From Limnohabitans curvus (lineage in GTDB: Bacteria > Pseudomonadota > Gammaproteobacteria > Burkholderiales > Burkholderiaceae_C), in the NCBI RefSeq assembly GCF_003063475.1, contig NZ_NESP01000001.1, positions 1,798,001 to 1,862,000 on the forward strand: a DNA stretch of 64,000 nt. Reading direction: 5' to 3'. The notes beneath the pieces are model-generated. The model was not told the DNA's origin and ran no database searches. It worked only from the letters and a program-made list of their open reading frames with translations. This document shows, piece after piece, positions 8,116-16,853 of this stretch. Positions within the stretch are counted from its first letter, which is position 1. Each line of letters opens with the position of its first letter. Position numbers and translations under genes: made by a program.

Positions 8116-8604
8116 TTAATCTGACTCGTCTTGTGCCAAGTTACTCAAAATAGCGAACAACACACGGCGCGTGGTTTGAATATCTGACGGATTGAGGCCT
8201 TGAATGCTGACCTGATTGGTCTCCTCAGCAAGAGGTACTAATTTTTTCTTGAGAGCGCGCCCTGCTGAGGTGAGATACACATACATATTTTTTCGGTTGT
8301 CTGGTAGTTGACGGCGTTCGATATAACCCAGTGCTTCCATGGTTTTCATCGCCGCGAATGTGGTGGGCTCCATCACGCCCGCGCGATCGCTGAGTTCGCG
8401 CTGGGTTAACCCATCGGTTTCCCACAAAATTCGCAAAAACGTCCAGTGCCCGAACGGTACGCCGTGTTTGGCTAGGCGCAACTGCAAGGCCCGTGTGTAG
8501 GCACGTCCTGCATCACGCACCAAATGCGCAAGGCGGTCGTTGGGGACATCTTCTTGCCAGTGGCGCAAAATATTGCGCGTTTCATCAAATTTATTTTTCT
8601 TCAT
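8116..8604 (-). CDS. MarR-family transcriptional regulator
   Basis: Winged-helix regulator of the MarR family, 162 residues. Helix-turn-helix LTQRELSDRAGVMEPTTFAAMKTM followed by the wing IERRQLPDNRKNMYVYLTSAGR is diagnostic. Its ATG directly follows the stop of the dehydrogenase gene (TGA-ATG), so it is the third gene of the phthalate reductase/dehydrogenase operon. MarR proteins next to aromatic degradation genes usually sense the aromatic substrate and repress the operon. An operator could be in the 104-bp divergent region 10749-10852; that is inference. Confidence 0.9.
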   Translation of the reverse strand: MKKNKFDETRNILRHWQEDVPNDRLAHLVRDAGRAYTRALQLRLAKHGVPFGHWTFLRILWETDGLTQRELSDRAGVMEPTTFAAMKTMEALGYIERRQLPDNRKNMYVYLTSAGRALKKKLVPLAEETNQVSIQGLNPSDIQTTRRVLFAILSNLAQDESD

Positions 8605-9798
8605 TCAATACGCCGGTGGCATTTGGTGGGTCGGAATTTGAATTTGACCGCTTTGTGCTGAGTTCAAAATTGCCAAGCTAACCGCCGTAGTGGCACGTGC
8701 CCAGATGCCGCTATGCAGTACCGGTTTGCTGTGAACGATGGCGTTGTAAAGCTCGTCTATCACTTCGCTGCGTGGCAGGGGGGGAGGTTCTAAGGCATCG
8801 AGCTTGACGTCGAAGTCGCCATCAATCCACACCCCTTGCGGTGTAGGTCGCAAATCGGCATGGTCACAGCTGACGATGATTGGACCAAAATGTTGGTGCT
8901 GTGCGTTTGGTGGCAGCGCGAGACTGCCAGACCATTGCGCAGCGCCATAGTTTCGTGATGCCTTCAGCGTGGCTTCGTCGGAAGCGGTGCTTGCATTCAT
9001 CAAACGTTTCCGAGCGATGCCATGCTCGGCCCAGTTTTTGGTTTGGCCTAATTCTCCAATGCCATCCATCCAGCGATCACTGTCAAAGTGGCCATAGCCG
9101 TTGTAACTCATACTGGCAAATGCCCCGCCTTCAAACCCGAGCAATGCGCTGTAAGCACCTTCCGTGGGGCGTGCTGCATCCCATGCACCTGTGTGCGCCA
9201 TCACGCTGTTGACGCAGCCTCCGCCGAGGAGGCGCACGATGTCAATTTGATGGGCTGCTTGGCTAAATATCACGCCTCCACCTGCTCGCGTATCTAGCTC
9301 TTCTGGTCGGCGAGGCCTGTATAGAAAATCGGTGTAATTTAAAGCATGAATCATTCGCACGCGACCAAATGCGCCACTTTGAATGAGTTGGTGCGCTTTA
9401 AGGATTGGCGCGTTGAAACTATGGCTGTGCCCCACCATCAAGACGACACCAGCGCGTGCGGTAGCTTCAATCATGCGCGTGCATTCATCCAGTGTGAGTG
9501 CCATGGGCTTTTCTACCATGACGTGTTTGCCATGCGCTGCCGCCATTTCTACTTGCGCAGCATGCAGTTGATGTGGCGTCGCGATGTAAATGGCTTGTAC
9601 TTTCGGGTTGGCGCATAAAGCCTCAAAGTTCGGGTCACATGCGATACCAAAGTCACGTTCAAACTGTGCGCAGGCTAAGGGCTGTGGATCTGTGGCAGCC
9701 ACCAACTGAATGCGAGTATCGTTGGCCAACGTTGGCAGCATCAAAGTGAACGCTCGACCTAAACCTGCGACACCGAGTCGAAGCTTCGATGAAGTCAT
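8605..9798 (-). CDS. ophB: Gfo/Idh/MocA dehydrogenase, probable 4,5-dihydroxyphthalate-dihydrodiol dehydrogenase
   Basis: NAD(P)-dependent oxidoreductase of the Gfo/Idh/MocA family, 397 residues. The Rossmann motif is GVAGLGRAF at residues 9-17; the conserved EKPMALT follows near residue 95 and AGGGVIFSQAAHQIDIVR in the catalytic half. The cis-dihydrodiol dehydrogenase of the phthalate 4,5 pathway (Pht4/OphB) belongs to this family, and the gene lies between the dioxygenase reductase (overlap 4 bp) and the MarR gene. The step assigned is oxidation of cis-4,5-dihydrodihydroxyphthalate to 4,5-dihydroxyphthalate. The family is seen directly; the substrate is inferred from context. Confidence 0.75.
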   Translation of the reverse strand: MTSSKLRLGVAGLGRAFTLMLPTLANDTRIQLVAATDPQPLACAQFERDFGIACDPNFEALCANPKVQAIYIATPHQLHAAQVEMAAAHGKHVMVEKPMALTLDECTRMIEATARAGVVLMVGHSHSFNAPILKAHQLIQSGAFGRVRMIHALNYTDFLYRPRRPEELDTRAGGGVIFSQAAHQIDIVRLLGGGCVNSVMAHTGAWDAARPTEGAYSALLGFEGGAFASMSYNGYGHFDSDRWMDGIGELGQTKNWAEHGIARKRLMNASTASDEATLKASRNYGAAQWSGSLALPPNAQHQHFGPIIVSCDHADLRPTPQGVWIDGDFDVKLDALEPPPLPRSEVIDELYNAIVHSKPVLHSGIWARATTAVSLAILNSAQSGQIQIPTHQMPPAY

Positions 9799-10748
9799 AA
9801 GTCAAGCACCAGTTCTGTAGATTTGGCACGCGAAACGCAAACCATGATTTGATGTGTGTGCTCGTCAGGGCTGAGCACCATGTCACGGTGCTCAGCCTCT
9901 CCTGCGATCAAACCTGTGCGGCAAGAACCGCACGTGCCACTTTCGCAAGAGCTCGATACGTCATGCCCACATGCGCGTAAGGCCTCCAGAATAGTTTGGT
10001 CTGGAGGCACTGTCATGCGAGTGCCTGATTTTTGTAACACCACGTCAAAGGTTTTGTTTTCAGCAAAACCAGTTTGTGTCACGCCAAAACTCTCAAAGTG
10101 GATGCGCTCACTGGGCCAATGTCCCGTCATGTCACGCACGCTGTCCATCAGTCCCTGTGGTCCGCAGCAATACACATGTGCATTGCTGGGTCGCTCAAAC
10201 ACAGGCCACAGATCTAATGCTTTCGCAGGATCGCCATGGTCGTGGTGAACTGTGATTTTCCCCGCCAGCTCAGGTGCATGGAGCTCATCCATAAAGGCTG
10301 TGCCAGCGGCATCACGCGTGCAGTAATACAGCTTGAAATCGGTACGGCCCTGGCTGAGCAAGCGACGCATCATCGACAAGATGGGTGTGATACCAATGCC
10401 ACCTGCCACAAAGATGTATGACGCAGCGGTTTCATTGAGTTCAAACAGGTTGGCCCACGGCAAGGTTGGGAGTAAGTCACCTGCCTGCACGTTGTCCACC
10501 ATGCTTTGTGAGCCTCCTCGTCCTTTTGCATCTCGTTTGACAGCGATTTGCCATGTCGTAGTTTGCTCTGGATCTCCGCACAACGAATAGCTCCGACGCA
10601 TCCCCAAAGGGGTTTGTACGGTGATATGCGCGCCTGCTGTGAATGCAGGCAGCTCTTGCCCTTCAGGGTGCGCAAGCTCGAACAACGTGATGTCTGTGGC
10701 AATTGATTGTTTGCGTGAGACACGCAGGAAAGTGAAGGGTTCGCTCAT
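9795..10748 (-). CDS. ophA1: Phthalate 4,5-dioxygenase reductase-type protein (FMN/2Fe-2S)
   Basis: Electron-transfer component of a class IA ring-hydroxylating dioxygenase, 317 residues, cytoplasmic. Domain order: flavin-binding barrel with RRSYSLCG near residue 50, nucleotide domain with VAGGIGITPILSMMRRLL near residue 114, then a C-terminal plant-type ferredoxin with CESGTCGSC and a fourth cysteine in MVCVSRAKS. FMN reductase with a C-terminal ferredoxin is the layout of phthalate dioxygenase reductase and vanillate demethylase reductase. It is divergent from the oxygenase gene across a 104-bp promoter region and overlaps the dehydrogenase gene by 4 bp. Confidence 0.82.
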   Translation of the reverse strand: MSEPFTFLRVSRKQSIATDITLFELAHPEGQELPAFTAGAHITVQTPLGMRRSYSLCGDPEQTTTWQIAVKRDAKGRGGSQSMVDNVQAGDLLPTLPWANLFELNETAASYIFVAGGIGITPILSMMRRLLSQGRTDFKLYYCTRDAAGTAFMDELHAPELAGKITVHHDHGDPAKALDLWPVFERPSNAHVYCCGPQGLMDSVRDMTGHWPSERIHFESFGVTQTGFAENKTFDVVLQKSGTRMTVPPDQTILEALRACGHDVSSSCESGTCGSCRTGLIAGEAEHRDMVLSPDEHTHQIMVCVSRAKSTELVLDL

Positions 10749-10781
10749 ATACAGGTTGTGCTTTGTGTGACAGAGGTTGAG

Positions 10782-10810
10782 TTGACATAGATCAAGAATT
10801 CAAATAATCT
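10782..10810 (+). promoter_or_regulatory. Divergent phthalate promoter with FNR/CRP-type palindrome
   Basis: TTGACATAGATCAA (10782-10795) is a TTGA-N6-TCAA palindrome that matches the FNR box TTGAT-N4-ATCAA at nine of ten positions. Its left half doubles as a TTGACA -35 hexamer, 17 bp before a weak TAATCT -10, pointing at the oxygenase gene at 10853. A regulator bound here would compete with RNA polymerase. Confidence 0.5.
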
Positions 10811-10852
10811 TAGCCATCTAACTATATTTTTGCAAGCTCAAAAAGGAAATTT

Positions 10853-12118
10853 ATGTTGACGCCGGAAGAGAACGATCTGTTGTGCCGTGTGGAAGGCAAG
10901 GCGCCCATGGGGCAACTTATGCGTCGCCATTGGCAAGCCATTTGTCTGTTGGAAGAAGTCAGCGAGCCTGATGGAAAACCGATTCGTGCCCGCGTGTTGG
11001 GTGAGGACTTGGTGGTGTTTCGTGACACCGAGGGACGTGTGGGTGTGATGGACGAATATTGCCCGCATCGCCGCGCATCCTTGGTTTATGGCCGTAATGA
11101 AAACTGTGGATTGCGTTGCCTGTATCACGGCTGGAAGATGGACGTGGCAGGTAACGTCACAGAGATGAGTTCAGAGCCAGTGGCCAGCGGTATGGCGAAT
11201 AAGGTCAAACACACGGCTTACCCAACCAAAGAATGGGGTGGTTTTGTGTGGGCCTACATGGGGCCTGCAGACACCATGACCGAATTCACGCCACCCCCTT
11301 GGGCGCCGACAGAAGATGTTCGTGTGTCGATTGCCAAAATCATCATCCCATGCAACTGGGCGCAGATTTTGGAAGGTCAAATTGACTCGGCGCATAGCTC
11401 TAGTTTGCACTCTTCGGACATGGTGCCCGCTCGGGTGGATGGTGCAAAAGCAACAGACAAAAACTGGCTTCGTCCATCCACTGACAAAGCGCCGCGCATG
11501 CAAACTCAGCGTGATGCCTATGGTTTTCGCTACGCAGCGATTCGCCGCCCAATCCATAACGCGGCGACGCATGACTATGTGCGTTCGACGGTGTTTGTTG
11601 CGCCTGCTTCGGCCTTAATTCCTCCCAATAATTTGTACAACGTCGCCAACATCAATACGGCCATTGACGATACACATACAGCGTTTCATTTCATTGCTTG
11701 GGGTGACCCCGCCAGCACGCCTGAAACAGCAACATGGCGCCAATTTTTGTCCGCGCAAGTAGGGGTCGATGTGGATGCGCAGTTCAAGCCTGTACGCACT
11801 GTTGCGAACGATTTCATGCAAGACCGTCAAGCGATGAAGGCCGGCAACTTCACTGGCATTCCAGGTATTCCTAACCAAGACATGGCGATGTGGGTGACGA
11901 TGGGACCCATTGCAGACCGTACCCATGACCGTTTGGGCGCTAGTGATTTAGCGATTGTGGAATTTCGCCGACAAATGTTGGAGGCCGTTCAAAGCTTTAT
12001 GAAAGGCGAACCTCCTATTGGGGTTGGCCCGCTTCGTATTCCAAGCACGATGTGTTCCTATCAAGCCGTCGTCCCCAAAGAGGTGGACTGGCGAGAGCAC
12101 GAGGCAAAACCCGTTTAA
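10853..12118 (+). CDS. ophA2: Rieske ring-hydroxylating oxygenase, probable phthalate 4,5-dioxygenase
   Basis: Catalytic oxygenase subunit, 421 residues. Rieske 2Fe-2S ligands: CPHR near residue 69 and CLYHGW near residue 89. The mononuclear iron site is GQIDSAHSSSLH near residue 180, giving the D-x2-H-x4-H pattern. The protein belongs to the phthalate dioxygenase/vanillate demethylase group that needs only a two-part system with the reductase encoded divergently at 10748. AAAAGGAAAT provides a good ribosome site. Predicted reaction: phthalate plus O2 to cis-4,5-dihydrodihydroxyphthalate. The decarboxylase at 13141 makes ortho-phthalate the favoured substrate, but a related aromatic acid is possible. 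Confidence 0.83.
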   Translation: MLTPEENDLLCRVEGKAPMGQLMRRHWQAICLLEEVSEPDGKPIRARVLGEDLVVFRDTEGRVGVMDEYCPHRRASLVYGRNENCGLRCLYHGWKMDVAGNVTEMSSEPVASGMANKVKHTAYPTKEWGGFVWAYMGPADTMTEFTPPPWAPTEDVRVSIAKIIIPCNWAQILEGQIDSAHSSSLHSSDMVPARVDGAKATDKNWLRPSTDKAPRMQTQRDAYGFRYAAIRRPIHNAATHDYVRSTVFVAPASALIPPNNLYNVANINTAIDDTHTAFHFIAWGDPASTPETATWRQFLSAQVGVDVDAQFKPVRTVANDFMQDRQAMKAGNFTGIPGIPNQDMAMWVTMGPIADRTHDRLGASDLAIVEFRRQMLEAVQSFMKGEPPIGVGPLRIPSTMCSYQAVVPKEVDWREHEAKPV

Positions 12119-12144
12119 TTAAAAAAACAACCAGGAGACAAACC

Positions 12145-13137
12145 ATGAATTTCAACAATATTTTCCGTCGCCGTGTATTGCAATCTGTTGTGCTGGCGGT
12201 GGCTGCTGCAAGTGTTGGATCTGCTGCATTTGCGCAGGCGTATCCCAACCGATCCATCAAATTCATCGTGCCGTACTCGGCGGGCGGGTTGCCTGACACT
12301 GTGGCGCGTATTTACGCGCAACGCTTAGGCGATCGCTTGGGTCAGCCTGTGGTGGTTGACAACAAACCTGGAGCGAACGGTGTCGTGGCTGCACAAGCCA
12401 TGGCTGCATCGCCAAAGGATGGTTACACCTTTTTAGTCACTGATGGTTCGATGTTTTCCATCAATCCATCGCTCTACAAAACCATCAGCTACGACTACAA
12501 GCGTGACTTTGTTCCCGTTTCTTTGGCCGCGCGAGCACCTTTGTATTTGGCCGTTCACCCCAAAACACCGGCCAACAATTTACGTGAATTGATTGCGTTG
12601 GCAAAGGCCAAGCCTGGCACATTGACTTATGGGTCTTCTGGCATTGGCAGCACGCACCATCTGAGCATGGAAGCGATGAAAGCGGCTTTGTCGTTGGATA
12701 TCACGCACATTCCATTCAAAGGTACTGGCCAATCTGTACCTGCGTTGATTGGTGGTCAAGTCGAGATGTTGTTTTCTGCTTTGCCGTCACTGTCTGGCTT
12801 TGTCAAGTCGGGTCAGGTGCGCTTGGTCGGCAGTAACTCAGGCAAGCGTTCGGCTCAAGAACCTAACGTCCCCACCATTGCCGAAGTGATTCCGGGTTTT
12901 GACTTTGCACCCATTGTGGGTGTGTTGGCCTCCACGGGAACACCACAGGCAGCGATGGACCGTATCAGTGCTGAAATGGCGTTTGTCGCTAAGCAACCCG
13001 AAACCATTCAAATCTTGAGCAATGCTGGGATTGAGGCTATTGGCGGTAGCGCCATTGACTATGCGCGTGCAATTGCAGACGAAAACGAGCGCCTTGGCAA
13101 AGCCGTCCAAGCCGCAGGCATCAAACAACAGGAGTAA
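12145..13137 (+). CDS. Bug-family (TTT) periplasmic solute receptor
   Basis: Tripartite tricarboxylate transporter substrate-binding protein of the Bug family, 330 residues. The signal peptide carries an Arg-rich start (RRRVL) and ends AAFAQAYP; the mature N-terminus has the Bug motif RSIKFIVPYSAGG, followed by GQPVVVDNKPGANG and the DGYTFL strand. The ATG at 12145 follows AGGAGA and is 27 bp after the oxygenase stop, so it belongs to the operon. No TctA/TctB membrane partners are in the window, which is usual for orphan Bug proteins. Likely ligand: the aromatic acid degraded by this cluster (inference). Confidence 0.88.
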   Translation: MNFNNIFRRRVLQSVVLAVAAASVGSAAFAQAYPNRSIKFIVPYSAGGLPDTVARIYAQRLGDRLGQPVVVDNKPGANGVVAAQAMAASPKDGYTFLVTDGSMFSINPSLYKTISYDYKRDFVPVSLAARAPLYLAVHPKTPANNLRELIALAKAKPGTLTYGSSGIGSTHHLSMEAMKAALSLDITHIPFKGTGQSVPALIGGQVEMLFSALPSLSGFVKSGQVRLVGSNSGKRSAQEPNVPTIAEVIPGFDFAPIVGVLASTGTPQAAMDRISAEMAFVAKQPETIQILSNAGIEAIGGSAIDYARAIADENERLGKAVQAAGIKQQE

Positions 13138-13140
13138 TGT

Positions 13141-14133
13141 GTGAGTCGATTGAAACTGAGCTTTGCGTGTTGGAACTACGACCGAACCCGTGCTTTGATG
13201 GATGGCACGGTGCCTGTCGATGGCATTGACTTGAACTATTTGAATTTGCCTGTGGAAGAAACCTTCTTTCGCATGGCTCGGTTTCAAGAGTTTGATGTGG
13301 CAGAGATGTCGTTGTCGTCTTATTGCGTCACGCTGTCCAAACCCGAGCGTCCGTTTGTCGCGTTGCCTATTTTTCCATCCCGCTTCTTTCGTCACTCTTG
13401 CATTTATGTGAATGCCAACAGCGGCATCCATGAGCCGAAAGATTTGATTGGCAAACGTATTGCTAGCCCTGAATACCAAATGACAGCGCCGGTGTGGATT
13501 CGTGGCATCTTGTCTGATCATTACGGTGTGCCCGTGGATGCGCAGCCGTATTTATTTGGCGGTGAAGAAGAGTCGGGACGTATCGAAAAGATGAAGCTGC
13601 AATTGCCGCCGAATATTCAAGTCAACCCCATCGGTCCCACGCAAACCTTGTCAAAGATGTTGCACGATGGTGAATTGGATGCGCTCTACACCGCGCGCAT
13701 GCCATCTTCATTTCTAAAAGGCGATGGCAAGGTCAAGCGTTTGTTTGAGAACTATGTCGATGTCGAGCGTGCTTATTACCGTGAAACAGGCATTTTTCCA
13801 ATCATGCACACGGTGGTGATTCGCCGTGAGGTGTATGAAGCAAACCGTTGGATTGCGCAATCGTTGACCAAGGCTTTCATTGAAGCGCAGCGCCGCACGT
13901 ATGACGACTTGTACGAAACGGCTGCACTCAAGGCGATGCTGCCTTGGTTAACGGCACATGTGGAAGATGCACGCCGTGAGTTTGGTGACGACTGGTGGTC
14001 TTATGGCCTTGAGAAAAACCGCAAAACACTAGAGACCTTTACCCGCTATCACCACGAACAAGGTTTGTCGCCTCGTCAATTGGATGTGGCGGAGTTGTTT
14101 GCACCAGAGTCGCTTGAAGCGTTCAAGATTTAA
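13141..14133 (+). CDS. ophC: 4,5-dihydroxyphthalate decarboxylase-type protein
   Basis: 330 residues, beginning at GTG 3 bp after the previous stop with GGAG upstream. The opening LKLSFACWNYDRTRALMDG, the internal GVPVDAQPYLFGGEEESGR and KDLIGKRIASPEYQMTAPVW match what I know of the Pht5/OphC family, which shares the NMT1-like type II binding-protein fold. The family removes one carboxyl group from 4,5-dihydroxyphthalate to give protocatechuate. Together with the oxygenase, reductase and dehydrogenase this completes the upper phthalate pathway. No protocatechuate ring-cleavage genes are in the window. Confidence 0.8.
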   Translation: MSRLKLSFACWNYDRTRALMDGTVPVDGIDLNYLNLPVEETFFRMARFQEFDVAEMSLSSYCVTLSKPERPFVALPIFPSRFFRHSCIYVNANSGIHEPKDLIGKRIASPEYQMTAPVWIRGILSDHYGVPVDAQPYLFGGEEESGRIEKMKLQLPPNIQVNPIGPTQTLSKMLHDGELDALYTARMPSSFLKGDGKVKRLFENYVDVERAYYRETGIFPIMHTVVIRREVYEANRWIAQSLTKAFIEAQRRTYDDLYETAALKAMLPWLTAHVEDARREFGDDWWSYGLEKNRKTLETFTRYHHEQGLSPRQLDVAELFAPESLEAFKI

Positions 14134-14154
14134 GTTCTTTCATAAGGAGTCAGC

Positions 14155-15126
14155 ATGAAGAAGTTTTTTCTTAGGATGGTTGTTGTTGCGCTGAGCGTTG
14201 CATGTCCACTGGGCAGTACCTTTGCGCAAAGCTACCCAAACAAACCCATTCAAATCATCGTGCCCGTCGCCGCGGGTGGCGGCACAGATTTATTAGCGCG
14301 TACCTTGGGGCAAAAAGTGGGTGAGTTGCTGGGCCAGTCGGTGGTGATTGAAAACCGCTTGGGTGCTGGCGGCAACATCGGCGTGGAAGCTGTGACCAAA
14401 GCCAAGCCCGACGGCTACACCTTGCTACTGTCGCCGGGCACCATTGCCACCAATGTGGCGGTGTATCGCAAGCTGCCTTATGACTTGTTGAAGGATTTGC
14501 AAACCGTTACTTTGGTTGGGCAAACGGGATCGGTGCTGGTGGTGCACCCTTCGGTCAAGGCGAACAACTTGCGTGAATTTGTCGATCTGGCCAAAGCCAG
14601 CCCAGGCGAGCTGAACTACGGCACTGCAGGCATGGGTAGCCCACAGCATTTGCATGCGGAGTTCTTCAACCAACTCGCGGGTACTAAAACCAATCACATC
14701 CCCTACAAAGGGCAATCCCAAGCCATGACAGATTTGGTGGGCGGTCAACTGGCTTACATGTTCAGCCCTGTGCAAAACGCGTTGCCCTATATCCAGCAAG
14801 GGCGCATCCGCGCGTTGGCCATGGCCGCTTCGCAGCGCAACCCTAACTTGCCCAATGTGCCTTCGTTGGCTGAGTCAGGCTACAAAGGCGTGGACTTGGC
14901 CAACTGGTTTGCGGTGTATGCCCCTGCAGGCACACCGCCAGCCATTGTGAAAAAACTCAACGCGGCATTTGTGCAAGTGGGCAACACACCCGAGATGAAA
15001 GCCAAGTTTGAGAAGCTGGGTTTTGAGCCCTTCTTCACCTCATCCGAAAGCGGCACAGACTTTATGCGCTCCGAATTGGTGCGTTGGGCACGCGTCGCTG
15101 CCTATGCCGGCATCAAAGCTGAATAA
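14155..15126 (+). CDS. Bug-family (TTT) periplasmic solute receptor, second in the phthalate cluster
   Basis: 323 residues. The signal peptide ends GSTFAQ before SYPNKPIQIIVPVAAGGG, the Bug first strand; GQSVVIENRLGAGGNIG and GYTLLLSPG follow. AAGGAG lies 7 bp before the ATG, and the gene is 21 bp after the decarboxylase. The ligand-pocket loops differ from those of the receptor at 12145, so the two may bind different aromatic acids or isomers. No membrane components are nearby. Confidence 0.88.
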   Translation: MKKFFLRMVVVALSVACPLGSTFAQSYPNKPIQIIVPVAAGGGTDLLARTLGQKVGELLGQSVVIENRLGAGGNIGVEAVTKAKPDGYTLLLSPGTIATNVAVYRKLPYDLLKDLQTVTLVGQTGSVLVVHPSVKANNLREFVDLAKASPGELNYGTAGMGSPQHLHAEFFNQLAGTKTNHIPYKGQSQAMTDLVGGQLAYMFSPVQNALPYIQQGRIRALAMAASQRNPNLPNVPSLAESGYKGVDLANWFAVYAPAGTPPAIVKKLNAAFVQVGNTPEMKAKFEKLGFEPFFTSSESGTDFMRSELVRWARVAAYAGIKAE

Positions 15127-15136
15127 CGAAAACACC

Positions 15137-15841
15137 ATGACAACACAACTCTTAGACGACTTGGCGCTGGCCAACCACATCCTGGTCAACGAAGGTGTGC
15201 TCGATGGCTTTGGCCACATCAGCGTGCGTCACCCCAACAAGCCCGATCGCTTTTTCATTGCGCGCAGCATGGCGCCCGCTTTGGTCGAGGCGCAAGACAT
15301 TGTGGAGGTCGATTTAGACGGCAACGTGCACGACCCGCAAGGCCGCCGCACCTATGTCGAGCGCTTCATTCACAGCGCCATCTACAAAGCCCGCCCTGAT
15401 GTGATGTCGGTGGTGCACAGCCATTCACCGGCTGTGATTCCATTTGGCGTCACAGGCGCGCGGCTGCGCCCTATTTGTCACATGAGTGGCTTCTTAGGCG
15501 CGGTGACGCCCGTTTACGACATTCGCCACAGCGCGGGTGAGAGCACCGATTTGTTGATCAGCAACCAAGCCCTGGGTGAATCGCTGGCCACTGTGTTGGG
15601 CCAATCCAATGTGGCGCTCATGCGAGGCCACGGCAGTGTGACGGTGGGTAACGCCATCCAACAAGCCGTGTTTCGCGCCATCTACACCGAGAGCAATGCG
15701 CGCTTGCAAAGCGAAGCGTCACGTTTGGGTGAGATCAATTTCCTCACAGAAGCTGAAGCGAAAGCCACGTCAGACATGAATGATTTGCACCTCGATCGCC
15801 CTTGGGAAATGTGGAAACGCAACGCACTAAAAAGGGGCTAG
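15137..15841 (+). CDS. Class II aldolase/adducin-family protein
   Basis: 234 residues, metal-dependent aldolase or decarboxylase fold. GFGHISVRHP near residue 24, then the zinc ligands in VVHSHSPA near residue 94 and RGHGSV near residue 155, are all present. Last gene of the phthalate operon, 10 bp after the Bug gene. Members of this family act as decarboxylases of dihydroxyphthalates (PhtC of actinobacteria, for the 3,4-isomer) as well as sugar-phosphate aldolases. Context suggests an extra decarboxylase or a step on a side product; this is inference and the substrate is unproven. Confidence 0.75.
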   Translation: MTTQLLDDLALANHILVNEGVLDGFGHISVRHPNKPDRFFIARSMAPALVEAQDIVEVDLDGNVHDPQGRRTYVERFIHSAIYKARPDVMSVVHSHSPAVIPFGVTGARLRPICHMSGFLGAVTPVYDIRHSAGESTDLLISNQALGESLATVLGQSNVALMRGHGSVTVGNAIQQAVFRAIYTESNARLQSEASRLGEINFLTEAEAKATSDMNDLHLDRPWEMWKRNALKRG

Positions 15842-15846
15842 CAATT

Positions 15847-15868
15847 TAGGCCTATGTATTTTTGCCTA
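15847..15868. promoter_or_regulatory. Inverted repeat between aldolase and gltI
   Basis: TAGGC and GCCTA are separated by 12 bp in the 95-bp gap between the aldolase stop and the gltI start. A TAGAAT hexamer at 15894-15899 is a possible -10 for the glt operon. The repeat lacks a T run, so an operator is more likely than a terminator. Weak evidence. Confidence 0.3.
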
Positions 15869-15936
15869 GGGCTTTCCCGAGGGTAACTGTCTCTAGAATG
15901 TAAAGTTCAAATTCATTACTTCAATTGGAGCTTCAC

Positions 15937-16836
15937 ATGAAAAAGCAGTTCGTTACCTTGGCTGTCTCAGCCCTCTTGGCTGGCACCGCATTTGCGCAAG
16001 CCAATGACACCCTCGCCAAAGTCAAAGCCGCAGGCAGCATCACCATGGGTGTGCGCGACTCTTCGGGCGCGTTGTCTTACACCTTGGGTGACGGTAAGTA
16101 TGTGGGCTACCACGTGGAGATTTGCCAACGCATCATCGCCAACGTTGAAAAGGCAGCTGGCAAAAAACTCGAAGTGAAGTACACGCCCGTGACTTCACAA
16201 AACCGTATTCCTTTGGTTGAGAACGGCACCGTGGACATCGAGTGCGGCTCCACCACCAACAACGAAGCGCGCCAAAAGCAAGTGGCGTTCGCATTCACCA
16301 CCTACGTGGAAGAAGTGCGCATTGCCGTGCGTGCCAACTCTGGCATCACATCGATTGCTCAGTTGAACGGCAAGAACGTGGCCACCACCACCGGCACCAC
16401 ATCTGTGCAGCTGTTGCGCAAGAACGAACGCGCCACCGGCGTTGACTTCAAAGAAGTGTTCGGCAAAGACCACGCAGACAGCTTCTTGCTGCTCGAGTCT
16501 GGCCGCGCTGATGCGTTCGTGATGGACGGCCAAATTTTGGCTGGCAACATCGCCAACTCCAAAGCCCCAGCCGATTTCAAAATCGTGGGCGAAGTGTTGA
16601 ACGTTGAGCCCATCGCCATCATGTTCCGCAAGGACGACCCAGCTTTCAAGAAATTGGCTGACGACACCATCGCTGGTTTGGCCAAGTCTGGCGAACTCGC
16701 CAAGCTGTACGACAAGTGGTTCACACAAGCGATTCCTCCAAAGAACATCAAGCTTGGCATGCCTGCCAGCGATGCCAACAAGGACGCTTGGAAAAACTTG
16801 AACGACAAGCCTGTCGAAGCCTACGCTAAGAAGTAA
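15937..16836 (+). CDS. gltI: Glutamate/aspartate ABC transporter periplasmic binding protein
   Basis: 299 residues, type II periplasmic binding protein. The signal peptide is MKKQFVTLAVSALLAGTAFA. Mature landmarks are TLAKVKAAGSITMGVRDSSG, GYHVEICQRI, and VDIECGSTTNN followed by RQKQVAFAFTT, matching the GltI/AatJ group. GGAG lies 8 bp before the ATG at 15937 (a CTG/ATG start a few codons earlier is not needed). First gene of a four-gene import operon; it delivers glutamate or aspartate to GltJK. Confidence 0.92.
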   Translation: MKKQFVTLAVSALLAGTAFAQANDTLAKVKAAGSITMGVRDSSGALSYTLGDGKYVGYHVEICQRIIANVEKAAGKKLEVKYTPVTSQNRIPLVENGTVDIECGSTTNNEARQKQVAFAFTTYVEEVRIAVRANSGITSIAQLNGKNVATTTGTTSVQLLRKNERATGVDFKEVFGKDHADSFLLLESGRADAFVMDGQILAGNIANSKAPADFKIVGEVLNVEPIAIMFRKDDPAFKKLADDTIAGLAKSGELAKLYDKWFTQAIPPKNIKLGMPASDANKDAWKNLNDKPVEAYAKK

Positions 16837-16853
16837 TTTAGAAAACGCAAGAC

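Noticed and set aside
10782..10795. TTGACATAGATCAA as a certain MarR operator
   Set aside because: It fits an FNR/CRP-type box better than a typical MarR site; no second copy helps decide, so it is reported only as a candidate site.
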